Source: Noviherbaspirillum soli (GTDB taxonomy: Bacteria > Pseudomonadota > Gammaproteobacteria > Burkholderiales > Burkholderiaceae_D). Taken from it: a DNA stretch of 64,000 nucleotides. Each line of letters opens with the position of its first letter. Positions within the stretch are counted from its first letter, which is position 1. The position numbers and the translations under genes are program-made. The notes beneath the pieces were generated by a model, which saw only the letters and a list, made by a program, of their open reading frames with translations, searched no databases and was not told the origin of the DNA. Shown piece after piece: positions 45,179 to 54,527 of this stretch. The stretch spans positions 61,480 to 125,479 of the forward strand of contig NZ_JACYOX010000012.1 in the NCBI RefSeq assembly GCF_015352955.1. Direction: 5' to 3'.

Positions 45179-45538
45179 TCAGCGGCGCGTGATCGCGCCC
45201 AGCACCAGGCCGATGCCGGCGGCGATGGCCAGGGCCTGCACCGGTCTTTCCTTCACATATTCGCTGGTTATGTCGACGCCCTGGCTGAGCCGTTCCTGCG
45301 CCTGGCCGGCCATGTCCTGGGCAGCCACGCGCATCGTGCCAAAGCGCGCCAGCAGGCGGTCGCGGGCATCGCGCAGTTCACGATCGGTCAGGGTGGACGC
45401 CTTGGCGAGCAGGGCATCGAGGTCTTTCTTCAGGTCGGCAAGGTCGCCGCGCAGATTGCCGCCGGAGCTGGCGCCGCTTTGGTCTTCGGCGTCCATTTCG
45501 ATGGCGGATGACAGGTCTCCCGGGTAGTTCGTTTCCAT
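45179..45538 (-). CDS. DUF883 (YqjD/ElaB-like) membrane-anchored protein
   Basis: A 119-residue protein. An acidic N-terminus and a long amphipathic helix (LRGDLADLKKDLDALLAKASTLTDRELRDARDRLL) are followed by the conserved YVKERPVQALAIAAGIGLVLGAITRR anchor, the DUF883 signature. E. coli homologues tether ribosomes to the inner membrane in stationary phase. It is the first gene of the leftward trio, with the RBS AGGAGAAGTCA. Confidence 0.9.
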   Translation of the reverse strand: METNYPGDLSSAIEMDAEDQSGASSGGNLRGDLADLKKDLDALLAKASTLTDRELRDARDRLLARFGTMRVAAQDMAGQAQERLSQGVDITSEYVKERPVQALAIAAGIGLVLGAITRR

Positions 45539-45830
45539 TGACTTCTCCTGTTTCTCTGTTTTGAAGGGGCAGAACTTCTTGGGCAGATGTTGCAAGGGCT
45601 GTGCCACACAGCCGAAAACACCGTAACAACTTGATAACACTGGAAATACGGGGCTGAGCGTACCCGATGGTTGCCGCTCTGTCATGGAGTTTGCACAACT
45701 TACATGCATATTTTTCCACTTTTCCGTGGTAATCCACGACGCTTGCGCCCAGCGCTGAGGGCGGGTGACGTCGCGCAAGGCGGCGTGCGACGAACTGTGC
45801 CGCTGCAGGCCGCTCCGCTATCATCGCGGC

Positions 45831-46574
45831 ATGACACCATTTTGCACATCCATCCTCGCCCTCGGCCTGGCACTGGCAGGAATGTCCGCCCAGGCGCAGC
45901 CACAGCCACAGCCACAGCAGCAGCAGAGCGTTCCCGACACCATGACACAGCGCACGGCCGCCTGCATCGGCTGCCATGGCGAGCAGGGGCGCGCCGCCAG
46001 CGACGGCTACTATCCGCGCATCGCCGGCAAGCCGGCTGGTTACCTCTACAACCAGCTGATCAATTTCCGCGAGGGCCGGCGCAGCTATCCGATGATGGTC
46101 TACATGGTCAGCCATCTGTCGGACGATTATCTGCAGGCGATGGCGGAGCATTTCGCCAGCCTGCATCCGCCGTATCCGCCGCCGCAGCCGCTGCAGGCGA
46201 GCGCGGCGCAGCTTGCACGCGGTCGCCAGCTGGCGATCGATGGCGACCGCAAGGCCGATGTGCCGGCCTGCGTGGCCTGCCATGGCAAGGCCCTGACCGG
46301 CATGGCGCCAGCCATCCCCGGCCTCCTGGGCCTGCCGCGCGACTATCTCAGCGGCCAGTTCGGCGCCTGGAAGAACGGCACCCGCCATGCGGCGCAGCCT
46401 GACTGCATGGCGACCCTGGCCACGCGGCTGTCGGTGGAAGACATCAGCGCGGTATCGGCCTGGCTGTCGCAGCAGCCGGCGCCGGCGGATGCCACGCCCA
46501 TATCCGACACTGCCGCCACGCTGCCGCTGGACTGCGGCAGCGTGGCGCAGGCGAGAAAGGCAGGCCGGCCATGA
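45831..46574 (+). CDS. Dihaem cytochrome c
   Basis: A 247-residue exported protein. A signal peptide (ILALGLALAGMSAQA) and a Gln/Pro linker precede two class I c-type haem domains, CIGCH (near residue 44) and CVACH (near 146). Distal Met candidates lie in YPMMVYMV and in PDCMATL. It transfers electrons in the periplasm. The next gene, overlapping by 4 bases, encodes a tri-haem partner, so the two probably form one electron-transfer unit, as in cytochrome c4/alcohol dehydrogenase-like systems. Confidence 0.9.
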   Translation: MTPFCTSILALGLALAGMSAQAQPQPQPQQQQSVPDTMTQRTAACIGCHGEQGRAASDGYYPRIAGKPAGYLYNQLINFREGRRSYPMMVYMVSHLSDDYLQAMAEHFASLHPPYPPPQPLQASAAQLARGRQLAIDGDRKADVPACVACHGKALTGMAPAIPGLLGLPRDYLSGQFGAWKNGTRHAAQPDCMATLATRLSVEDISAVSAWLSQQPAPADATPISDTAATLPLDCGSVAQARKAGRP

Positions 46575-47848
46575 AGCGCATCCTGATCCTGGTAGTCGCG
46601 CTGCTGATCGCGGTGCCGGCTGGCGTGCTGGCCTGGCAGATGATGCAGCATCCCGACCGCGCCCATGCCGGGCAGCCGGTGGCGGACAAGGCGGGCCAGG
46701 TCGCGCGCGGCGCCTACCTGGCCCGCGTCGGCGACTGCATGGCCTGCCATACCACGCGCGGCGGCCAGCCCTATGCCGGCGGACGCGCCATCGCCACGCC
46801 GTTCGGCGCGCTGTACTCGCCCAACATTACGCCGGATGCGACGGGCATTGGCGACTGGAGCGCCGACGATTTCTGGCGCGCCATGCACAACGGCCGCGGC
46901 CGCGACGGCCGCTTCCTGTACCCGGCCTTTCCCTACACCAGCTACACCCAGGTAAGCCGAGAGGACAGCGACGCCATCTATGCCTGGATGCGCACCCTGT
47001 CGCCGGTGCGGCAGGAAAACCGGGAACACGCATTGCGGTTCCCGTACAACCAGCGCTGGCTGCTGGCCGGCTGGCGCGCGCTGTATTTCCGTCCCGGGGT
47101 ATTCGAGCCGGAGCCCGGCCAGCCGCCGCAGTGGAATCGCGGCGCCTACCTGGTGCAGGGGCTGGGTCATTGCGTGGCCTGCCACAGCAGCCGCAATGCG
47201 CTCGGCGCCACGCCGCTGCGCGGCGACCTGTCGGGCGGCATGATCCCGGTGCTGAACTGGTACGCGCCGGCGCTGACGCCGCAGGGCGCCACCGGCATGG
47301 CCGACTGGGACACTGCCGACCTGGCCCGCCTGCTCAAGACCGGCGTGTCGATGAAGGGCGCGGTGTACGGGCCGATGGCGGAAGTGGTGGCGCAGAGCCT
47401 GCAGCATCTGAGCGACCAGGATGCGCGGTCGATGGCGGTCTACCTGAAGTCACTGCCCCAGCAGGCGCCGACGCCGGCCGCTGCCGCCACGGTCAGCGAT
47501 GCGCAGGCCCAGCGCCTGCTGGAGCAGGGCGCGAAGCTTTACGAGAAGCACTGCGCCGAATGCCACCGCGCCGACGGCAGCGGCAAGCCGCCTGCCTATC
47601 CGCGCCTGGCCGGCAACCATTCGATCACCGCTTCTTCGGTCAACCCGATCCGCATGGTGCTCAATGGCGGCTATCCGCCCAGCACCGCCGGCAATCCGCG
47701 GCCGTATGGCATGCCGCCGTATGGGCCAATGATGAATGACGAGGAAGTGGCGGCAGTGGTCAGCTATGTGCGCTCGGCCTGGGGCAACCAGGGGGCGGCG
47801 GTCGGGCCTGGGGAGGTTAGTCGTTACCGGACCGTGCCGCTGGAGTAG
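46571..47848 (+). CDS. Tri-haem cytochrome c (alcohol dehydrogenase subunit-like)
   Basis: A 425-residue protein with an N-terminal signal-anchor (ILILVVALLIAVPAGVLAW) and three CxxCH haem sites: CMACH near residue 56, CVACH near 205 and CAECH near 335. The spacing and sequence (GGRAIATPFGALYSPNITPD, ADDFWRAMHNGRGRDGR) match the cytochrome subunit of membrane dehydrogenases that pass electrons to ubiquinone. No dehydrogenase large subunit is adjacent; the dihaem cytochrome upstream is the only partner seen. Confidence 0.9.
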   Translation: MKRILILVVALLIAVPAGVLAWQMMQHPDRAHAGQPVADKAGQVARGAYLARVGDCMACHTTRGGQPYAGGRAIATPFGALYSPNITPDATGIGDWSADDFWRAMHNGRGRDGRFLYPAFPYTSYTQVSREDSDAIYAWMRTLSPVRQENREHALRFPYNQRWLLAGWRALYFRPGVFEPEPGQPPQWNRGAYLVQGLGHCVACHSSRNALGATPLRGDLSGGMIPVLNWYAPALTPQGATGMADWDTADLARLLKTGVSMKGAVYGPMAEVVAQSLQHLSDQDARSMAVYLKSLPQQAPTPAAAATVSDAQAQRLLEQGAKLYEKHCAECHRADGSGKPPAYPRLAGNHSITASSVNPIRMVLNGGYPPSTAGNPRPYGMPPYGPMMNDEEVAAVVSYVRSAWGNQGAAVGPGEVSRYRTVPLE

Positions 47849-47914
47849 GGGGCGGATTGCGGGGCCGCTCTTTGCCGTGGCACGGGGGGGTGGCTTTTGG
47901 CGTTATCGAGGCGG

Positions 47915-48716
<802 letters not shown>

Positions 48717-48821
48717 CCCAAGCTAGCCTTGAAGCGCAGCACCTACAGCCCGCGCATTGCGCCGCATCCGCGCGCTACCCCCATTACCCACTTCCATCCT
48801 GCACCGCACCATCAATTCCGC

Positions 48822-48863
48822 TTGACCAAAAATCATGTTCGGACCGAATATCCGACAAACGGA
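48822..48863 (+). promoter_or_regulatory. Promoter and operator-like palindromes of the GntR gene
   Basis: TTGACC (48822-48827) could be a -35, with GAATAT (48846-48851) 18 bases on. Overlapping it are the palindromes TTCGGACCGAA (48838-48848) and TCCGACAAACGGA (48851-48863), placed where a bound regulator would block transcription. Autoregulation by the GntR protein is inferred. Confidence 0.4.
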
Positions 48864-48925
48864 CATTAATTCGATCAGCGACACGGACTACAGCAGCTTT
48901 CCCTTAATCCAGAGGACAGGAAAGA

Positions 48926-49735
48926 ATGGGCTTGACCGATCCAGTGAGCAAGGAAGCGCCCGCCGGCGATCAGGTGTTTCGCCGGATGCGGATTGCGCCC
49001 GCCTACAAGGCGGTTTCCGCGGAGATCGAGCGCATCATCCTTTCCGGTGCGCTGGAACCGGGCGCGCCGCTGCCCACCGAGCAGGAACTGGCGCAGCAGT
49101 TCGGCGTTAACCGCTCCACGCTGCGCGAGGCGATCCGGCAGGTGGAGCAGGAAGGGCTGGTCGAGCGGCGCGAGGGCCGGCGGCTGTTCGTTGCCCTGCC
49201 GGGCCTGACGGATTTTGCGCCGCGCGCCATGCGCGCGCTGGTGCTGCAGCAGGCGACATTCCATGAATTGTGGCAGGTGGCCGTGGTGCTGGAGCCGCTG
49301 GCGGCGCAACTGGCGGCAAGCGCCGCGCGCGAGGACGACCTGCAGGCGCTGGCGGCGAACCTGGCGCGGATGGACATGCTGGCGCAGCAGGCGGCCACAG
49401 AAAATGCCGAGGCCGAGGCGCAGCGACAGTCGGCCCTTATCGAACTCGATGTGCAGTTCCATGCGCTGGTGGCGCGTGCCGGGCGCAACCGTGCGCTGAT
49501 GCTGGCGCGCGAGCCGGTCAGCCTGCTCTACAGCGCCACGCTGTCCCGGATGCAGGGCCAGTTGCCGCAGATGCATGCGCGCAATCTGGCGGCGCACCGG
49601 CATATTGTTGAAGCCCTGCGGCAGCACGATGCCGAGCGGGCGGAGCACTGGATGCGTAAGCATATTGTCGATTTCCAGCGCGGCTTCGTGCTGGCACAAC
49701 TGGACATGCATGTGCCGGTGTCGATGGCCGAATAA
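48926..49735 (+). CDS. FadR/GntR-family transcriptional regulator
   Basis: A 269-residue regulator. A GntR winged helix spans about 25-90 (AYKAVSAEIERIILSGALEPG, LPTEQELAQQFGVNRSTLREAIRQVEQEGLVERREG). An FCD ligand-binding domain (about 110-250) has the metal-site pattern of the FadR subfamily (ELDVQFHALVARAG and AAHRHIVEAL). It probably represses or activates the transporter/selenoprotein cluster it heads, with a small carboxylate as ligand. The next gene starts 20 bases downstream. Confidence 0.9.
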   Translation: MGLTDPVSKEAPAGDQVFRRMRIAPAYKAVSAEIERIILSGALEPGAPLPTEQELAQQFGVNRSTLREAIRQVEQEGLVERREGRRLFVALPGLTDFAPRAMRALVLQQATFHELWQVAVVLEPLAAQLAASAAREDDLQALAANLARMDMLAQQAATENAEAEAQRQSALIELDVQFHALVARAGRNRALMLAREPVSLLYSATLSRMQGQLPQMHARNLAAHRHIVEALRQHDAERAEHWMRKHIVDFQRGFVLAQLDMHVPVSMAE

Positions 49736-49755
49736 AACCCGAAACGGAGGAGACC

Positions 49756-51096
49756 ATGAAAAAAAGCAGAAGCAGGCAGCAGGCAGGCGCGGCGATACGG
49801 CCGCAACATGGATGGCGCATGGGCGCAGCGGTGGCGGTTGCCACGGCGCTGGCGGCCATGGCGCCGGCCCAGGCGCAGGAAGTGTTTCGCATCGGCGTGG
49901 TCAGCTTCCTGTCCGGCCAGGCGGCGGAAAGCTTCGGCGTGCCGGCGGTCAACGGCGGCAAGGTGCTGATCGACGCCTTCAACAAGGGCGAAGCGCCGGC
50001 GCCGTATAACAAGGTCGGCTTCGGCGGCATGAAGATCGAGGCGGTGTATGTCGACGAGAACGGCGGCGCCACCAAGCAGGTGCAGGAACTGCGCAACCTG
50101 TATGACCGCGAGAAGGTCGACGCGGTGGTGGGCTATGTCGGCTCCGGCGACTGCCTGGCGGTGGCGCCGGTGGCCGAGGAGATGAAGCGCTTCCTGATCC
50201 TCTATGACTGCGGCACCCCGCGCATCTTCGAGGAAAACAAGTACAACTATGTGTTCCGCACCGCTTCGCACGGCACCATGGACAACGTGGCGCTGGCGCG
50301 CTACCTGAAGCAGCGCAACGTGAAGGTGGGCACGATGAACCTGATCAACCAGGACTATGCCTGGGGCCAGGATTCGCGCAAGGACTTCGTGCTGTCGATG
50401 GAAAAGCTCTATCCGGATGCCAAGGTGCAGTCCGACCTGCTGCCCAAGTTCGGCTCCGGCCAGTACGGCACCGAGATCTCGCAGCTCATGAGCAAGCCGG
50501 CCGACCTGGTGCATTCCAGCTTCTGGGGCGGCGACCTGCAGAGCTTCATCCTCCAGTCCGGCCCGCGCGGCCTGTTCAAGAAGTCGCAGGGCGTGCTGTC
50601 GGCTGCCGACCATGTGCTGCAGGGCCTGGGCGACAAGATGCCGGATGGCGTGATCCTCGGCGCGCGCGGCGCCTACGGCCTGATGGCGCCGAAGTCGGCC
50701 CTGAACGACTGGTGGTGGAGCGTCTACCAGAAGGCCTACAACGTCTATCCGGTGCAGGCGCCGTACCGCATGGCGCAGGCGCTGATGGGCCTGAAGCTGG
50801 CGGCCGAGAAGGCGATGGCGGCCAATGGCGGCAAGAAGCCCACGCCGGAACAGCTGGCCGAGGCGCTCAAGGGCTCGGAATGGGCCTCGCCGGGCGGACG
50901 CATCCGCATGGCGCTGGGCGACGGCCACCAGGCGATCCAGGAAACGGCGATCGGCCGCACCAAGTATGACGCGGCCAAGAAGATGGTCACGCTGCAGGAC
51001 ATCCAGCGCTTCCCGGCCGAATGCGTCAACCCGCCGGCCAACATGAAGTCGGAAGACTGGATCAAGGCCAACTTCCCCGGCGCGAAATGCGACTAG
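49756..51096 (+). CDS. Branched-chain-type ABC transporter substrate-binding protein
   Basis: A 446-residue periplasmic-binding protein of the LivK (type I) fold. The N-terminal signal is long and basic (KKSRSRQQAGAAIRPQHG, then AAVAVATALAAMAPAQAQ), followed by EVFRIGVVSFLSGQAAESFG and the two-lobe domain. Ligands of this family include amino acids, urea, amides and aromatic acids; the substrate here is not determined. A very good RBS, CGGAGGAGACC, precedes it. Permease and ATPase genes follow in order. Confidence 0.9.
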   Translation: MKKSRSRQQAGAAIRPQHGWRMGAAVAVATALAAMAPAQAQEVFRIGVVSFLSGQAAESFGVPAVNGGKVLIDAFNKGEAPAPYNKVGFGGMKIEAVYVDENGGATKQVQELRNLYDREKVDAVVGYVGSGDCLAVAPVAEEMKRFLILYDCGTPRIFEENKYNYVFRTASHGTMDNVALARYLKQRNVKVGTMNLINQDYAWGQDSRKDFVLSMEKLYPDAKVQSDLLPKFGSGQYGTEISQLMSKPADLVHSSFWGGDLQSFILQSGPRGLFKKSQGVLSAADHVLQGLGDKMPDGVILGARGAYGLMAPKSALNDWWWSVYQKAYNVYPVQAPYRMAQALMGLKLAAEKAMAANGGKKPTPEQLAEALKGSEWASPGGRIRMALGDGHQAIQETAIGRTKYDAAKKMVTLQDIQRFPAECVNPPANMKSEDWIKANFPGAKCD

Positions 51097-51185
51097 GGCA
51101 AGACGGTTGACCGCGGCCGCCGGCGCCTGCAGGTATGCCTGCACCGGGCCGGCGGCCATGCTCCATCCTTCCAAGGAGGCCAAGC

Positions 51186-52082
51186 ATGAACCAGTTGATC
51201 ACCATCCTGATCGACGGCATTACCTACGCATCGTGGCTGTTCATCGTCGCGCTGGGCCTGACGCTGGTGTTCGGCGTGCTGAAGATATTGAACATCGCGC
51301 ATGGCAGCTTCTATGCGGTCGGCGCCTACGCCGCAGCCAGCTTCGTTTCCTGGTTCGGCGCGATGCAGTTCGCGCCTTCCTGGTCGCTGGTGGCGATGCT
51401 GCTGGCCGCCGTGGCGGTGGCAGCGCTGGTGGCGCCGCTGTGCGAGCGCAGCCTGCTGCGGCCCTTCTACGGCCGCGACGAAGTGCTGCTGGTGCTCGTC
51501 ACCTATGCGCTGTTCCTGATCCTGGAAGACGTCACCAAGCTGATCTGGGGCGTCAATCCCTATTACGTGACCGACCCCTATGCGCTGTTCGGCAATGTCG
51601 ACATCGGCGAGCAGTCGTATGTCGGCTATGACTTCATGCTGGTGGCGGTGGCCGTGGTGGTCGGCGTGGCGGTCTGGTGGGGCCTGAACCGCACCCGCCT
51701 GGGAAAGCTGGTGCTGGCCGTGATCCACAGCGAGGAAGTGGCGTCCAGCATGGGCGTGAACGTGTCGCGCGTCTACATGCTGGCCTTCGGCGTGGGCATC
51801 TTCCTGGCCGCGCTGGGCGGCGCATTGACCGCGCCGATGATCTCGGTGCAGCCGGGCGTGAGCGTGGGCGTGATCATCGTCTCGTTCGCGGTGGTCATCA
51901 TCGGCGGGCTGGGCAGCATACCGGGCGCGGCGATCGGCGCGCTCATCGTCGGGCTGGCGCGCTCGCTGGCGGTGCATACCGCGCCGGTGGCGGAGCTGTT
52001 CTCGGTCTACATCGTGATGGCGGTGGTGCTGATGTTCAAGCCGGAAGGCCTGTTCCAGCGCATACAGGCAAGGAAGATCTGA
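51186..52082 (+). CDS. ABC transporter permease (LivH type)
   Basis: A 298-residue inner-membrane permease with about eight helices and the LivH signature: LTLVFGVLKILNIAHGSFYAVGAYAA near the start and the coupling-helix region GKLVLAVIHSEEVASSMGVNVSRVYMLAFGVG. AAGGAGG lies 9 bases before ATG 51186, which sets the start. The next permease starts 2 bases after its stop. It forms half of the membrane channel. Confidence 0.93.
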   Translation: MNQLITILIDGITYASWLFIVALGLTLVFGVLKILNIAHGSFYAVGAYAAASFVSWFGAMQFAPSWSLVAMLLAAVAVAALVAPLCERSLLRPFYGRDEVLLVLVTYALFLILEDVTKLIWGVNPYYVTDPYALFGNVDIGEQSYVGYDFMLVAVAVVVGVAVWWGLNRTRLGKLVLAVIHSEEVASSMGVNVSRVYMLAFGVGIFLAALGGALTAPMISVQPGVSVGVIIVSFAVVIIGGLGSIPGAAIGALIVGLARSLAVHTAPVAELFSVYIVMAVVLMFKPEGLFQRIQARKI

Positions 52083-52083
52083 C

Positions 52084-53094
52084 ATGCAAGCGACTTCTGC
52101 AACTCTCGACAAGCCGGCGCTGGCAACGCGCCATGGCGCCGGCCGGCCGCGCACGCTGCTGGCCGGCCTGGTGCTGATTGCCCTGCTGATCGGTGCCGGC
52201 GCGCTGCTGCCCAAGTGGCTGACCTTCCTGCTGACCATGGCCGCCTCGCACGGCCTGGTGTCGCTGGGCATCGTGGTGCTGATGCGCTGCGGCGTGGTGT
52301 CGTTCGGGCAGGGCATGGTGTTCGCCCTCGGCGGCTATACCGCGGCGCTGCTGTTCAACCGGCTCGGCATGACCGACGCGCTGGGCATGGCGCTGGCCGG
52401 CGGCGTGGTGGCTGCGCTGGCGGCGCTGCTGGTGGCGCGCCTGATTGCCGGCTACCGCGGCATCTTCTTCGCGATGCTGACGCTGGCCCTGTCCATGGTG
52501 CTGTATGGCGTGCTGGTCAAGACCGATGCGGTGGGCGGCTCCGACGGCTTCAACATGGGACGCGCCACGCTGCTGGGCCAGGCCCTGCCGGACGCCAGCG
52601 TCGGCTACCTGCTGTACGCCGTGACCGTCGGCCTGTCCGGCGTGCTGGCGCTCGCGGCGCGCGTCTACTTCGACAGCACCCGCGGCCTGGTGTCGCTGGC
52701 GGTGCGCGAGAACGAGCTGCGGGTGGAATACCTGGGCGGCTCGGTGCGCCAGGCCGTGGCCGCCAACTTCGTCATCGCCGCCTTCCTCGGCGGCGTCGGC
52801 GGCGCGCTGACGGTGATGTCGCTGGGGCATATCGACCCCAACTTCAGCTACTGGACCAGCTCCGGCGAATTTGTCTTCGTCGCCATCCTGGCCGGCTACC
52901 ACAGCGTGCTGGCGGTGTTCATCGCCTCCACGCTGCTGGAAATCGTGCGCTCGTTTTCCAGCCTGTATTTCCCCAATACCTGGCAGCTGGCGCTGGGCAT
53001 CTTCCTGCTGCTGGCGATCCGCTTCCTGCCCGGCGGCATCGGCTCGCTCTGGGCCGGCGGCAAGATCAAAACCGGCAACGGAGGCCGGCCATGA
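52084..53094 (+). CDS. ABC transporter permease (LivM type)
   Basis: A 336-residue permease with eight or nine helices and the LivM pattern: VSLGIVVLMRCGVVSFGQGMVFALGGY, GYRGIFFAMLTLALSMVLYGVLV and the EAA-like VAVRENELRVEYLGGSVRQAVAANFVIAAFLGGVGGAL. It pairs with the LivH-type protein. The stop overlaps the ATPase start (ATGA). Confidence 0.93.
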   Translation: MQATSATLDKPALATRHGAGRPRTLLAGLVLIALLIGAGALLPKWLTFLLTMAASHGLVSLGIVVLMRCGVVSFGQGMVFALGGYTAALLFNRLGMTDALGMALAGGVVAALAALLVARLIAGYRGIFFAMLTLALSMVLYGVLVKTDAVGGSDGFNMGRATLLGQALPDASVGYLLYAVTVGLSGVLALAARVYFDSTRGLVSLAVRENELRVEYLGGSVRQAVAANFVIAAFLGGVGGALTVMSLGHIDPNFSYWTSSGEFVFVAILAGYHSVLAVFIASTLLEIVRSFSSLYFPNTWQLALGIFLLLAIRFLPGGIGSLWAGGKIKTGNGGRP

Positions 53095-53861
53095 GCGCGA
53101 TTCCCGCTACCCGCAACGCGCCGGTGCTGCAGGCATCCGGCCTGCAGAAGCGCTTCGGCTCGGTGGTGGCGGCCAGCGACATGTCGCTGGAAGTCGGGCA
53201 TGGCGAGCGGGTCAGCCTGATCGGCAGCAATGGCGCCGGCAAGACCACCTTCGTCAACATGATCACCGGCTATATCCGGCCCGACGCCGGCAGCATCCTG
53301 CTCGATGGCCGCGCCATCACCGGCATGGCGCCGCGCGCCATCACCCGTCTCGGCGTCGCGCGCTCGTTCCAGATCCCGCAGCTCTGCCCCGGCCTGACGG
53401 TGCTGGACAACATGCTGGTGGCCACGGCCTGCCATGGCCGCAGCCTGTCCTTCCTGCGGCCGGCGCACCGGGCCGATGCGATCGAGCGCGCCGAGGCGCT
53501 GCTGCTGCGCTTCGGCCTGGCCGCGCAGTCGGGACGGCGGGTGTCGGAGCTGCCTGGCGGCGTGCGCAAGCTGCTCGACATCGCAATGGCCCTGACCGAG
53601 CAGCCGCGCCTGCTGCTGCTGGACGAGCCTACCAGCGGCGTCAGCGTGGAAGAAAAATTTCCGATGATGGACACCGTGATGCAGGCGCTGGAAGAAGAGG
53701 CGATGACGGTGCTGTTTGTTGAACATGACATGGACATCGTGGAGCGCTATGCGAGCCGGGTCGTGGCCTTCTACAGCGGCCGCATCATCGCCGACGCGGC
53801 GCCGGCCGATGCGCTGGCCAATGACGAGGTGCGGCGCTATGTCACGGGCACCTTGCGCTAG
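53091..53861 (+). CDS. ABC transporter ATPase (LivG type)
   Basis: A 256-residue ATPase with Walker A LIGSNGAGKTTFVN, Q-loop SFQIPQLCPGLTVLDN, a signature region that reads LPGGVRKLLDIAMAL rather than LSGGQ, Walker B LLLLDEPTSGVS and switch His in FVEHDMDIVERYA. It powers the importer. The LPGGV signature is a modest deviation shared with some urea/branched-chain paralogues. Confidence 0.92.
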   Translation: MSAIPATRNAPVLQASGLQKRFGSVVAASDMSLEVGHGERVSLIGSNGAGKTTFVNMITGYIRPDAGSILLDGRAITGMAPRAITRLGVARSFQIPQLCPGLTVLDNMLVATACHGRSLSFLRPAHRADAIERAEALLLRFGLAAQSGRRVSELPGGVRKLLDIAMALTEQPRLLLLDEPTSGVSVEEKFPMMDTVMQALEEEAMTVLFVEHDMDIVERYASRVVAFYSGRIIADAAPADALANDEVRRYVTGTLR

Positions 53862-53873
53862 GAGGAAGTGAAA

Positions 53874-54527
53874 ATGCTGGAGATCAAGGCAATCAATGTC
53901 GCCATCGAGGCAGTGGAAATCCTGCGCGGCTTTTCGATCGATGTGCCGGCCGGCCGGATGGTGGGCCTGATCGGCCGCAACGGCGCCGGCAAGACCTCGC
54001 TGATGCGCTCCATCATGGGCCATCTGCCGCTGCGCAGCGGCAGCATGACGCTCGATGGCCGCGACCTGGCCGGCATGCCGCGCCACCTGCGCGCCGGCCT
54101 GGGCATCGGCTACATGCCCGAGGACCGCGGCCTGGTGCCCGAGCTGACGGTGGAGGAAAACATCCTGGTGCCGGTGTGGGCCTCCAAGACACTGAAGGAA
54201 TCGGAGCGCCTGGAATTCGTCTACAGCGTGCTGCCCGAGATGAAGGAGATGCGCGAGCGGCGCGCGCTGCTGCTTTCCGGAGGCCAGCAGAAGCTGGTGG
54301 CGCTGGGCCGCGCGCTGGCGGTCGGCACCCGATTGCTGCTGCTGGACGAGCCCTTCGAAGGCGTCGCGCCGGCCCTGTCGCAGCGGCTTTCCGAAGTCAT
54401 CGGGAGCCTGCGCGGCAGCCAGTTGTCGGTGCTGATCTCGCAATCGGACCTGAATCATTCGAGCTCGCTGCTGGATGCGGAAGTGGTGATCGAGCGCGGC
54501 GCCAATGTGGCCAGGGAGGCGGCATGA
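53874..54527 (+). CDS. ABC transporter ATPase (LivF type)
   Basis: A 217-residue ATPase with Walker A LIGRNGAGKTSLMRS, PEDRGLVPELTVEENI, signature LLSGGQQKLVALGRAL and Walker B LLLLDEPFEGVAP. It completes the two-ATPase, two-permease set. ATG 53874 has GGAGGAAGTGAAA directly upstream; a GTG two codons earlier is less likely. Its stop overlaps the ligase start by 4 bases. Confidence 0.92.
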   Translation: MLEIKAINVAIEAVEILRGFSIDVPAGRMVGLIGRNGAGKTSLMRSIMGHLPLRSGSMTLDGRDLAGMPRHLRAGLGIGYMPEDRGLVPELTVEENILVPVWASKTLKESERLEFVYSVLPEMKEMRERRALLLSGGQQKLVALGRALAVGTRLLLLDEPFEGVAPALSQRLSEVIGSLRGSQLSVLISQSDLNHSSSLLDAEVVIERGANVAREAA

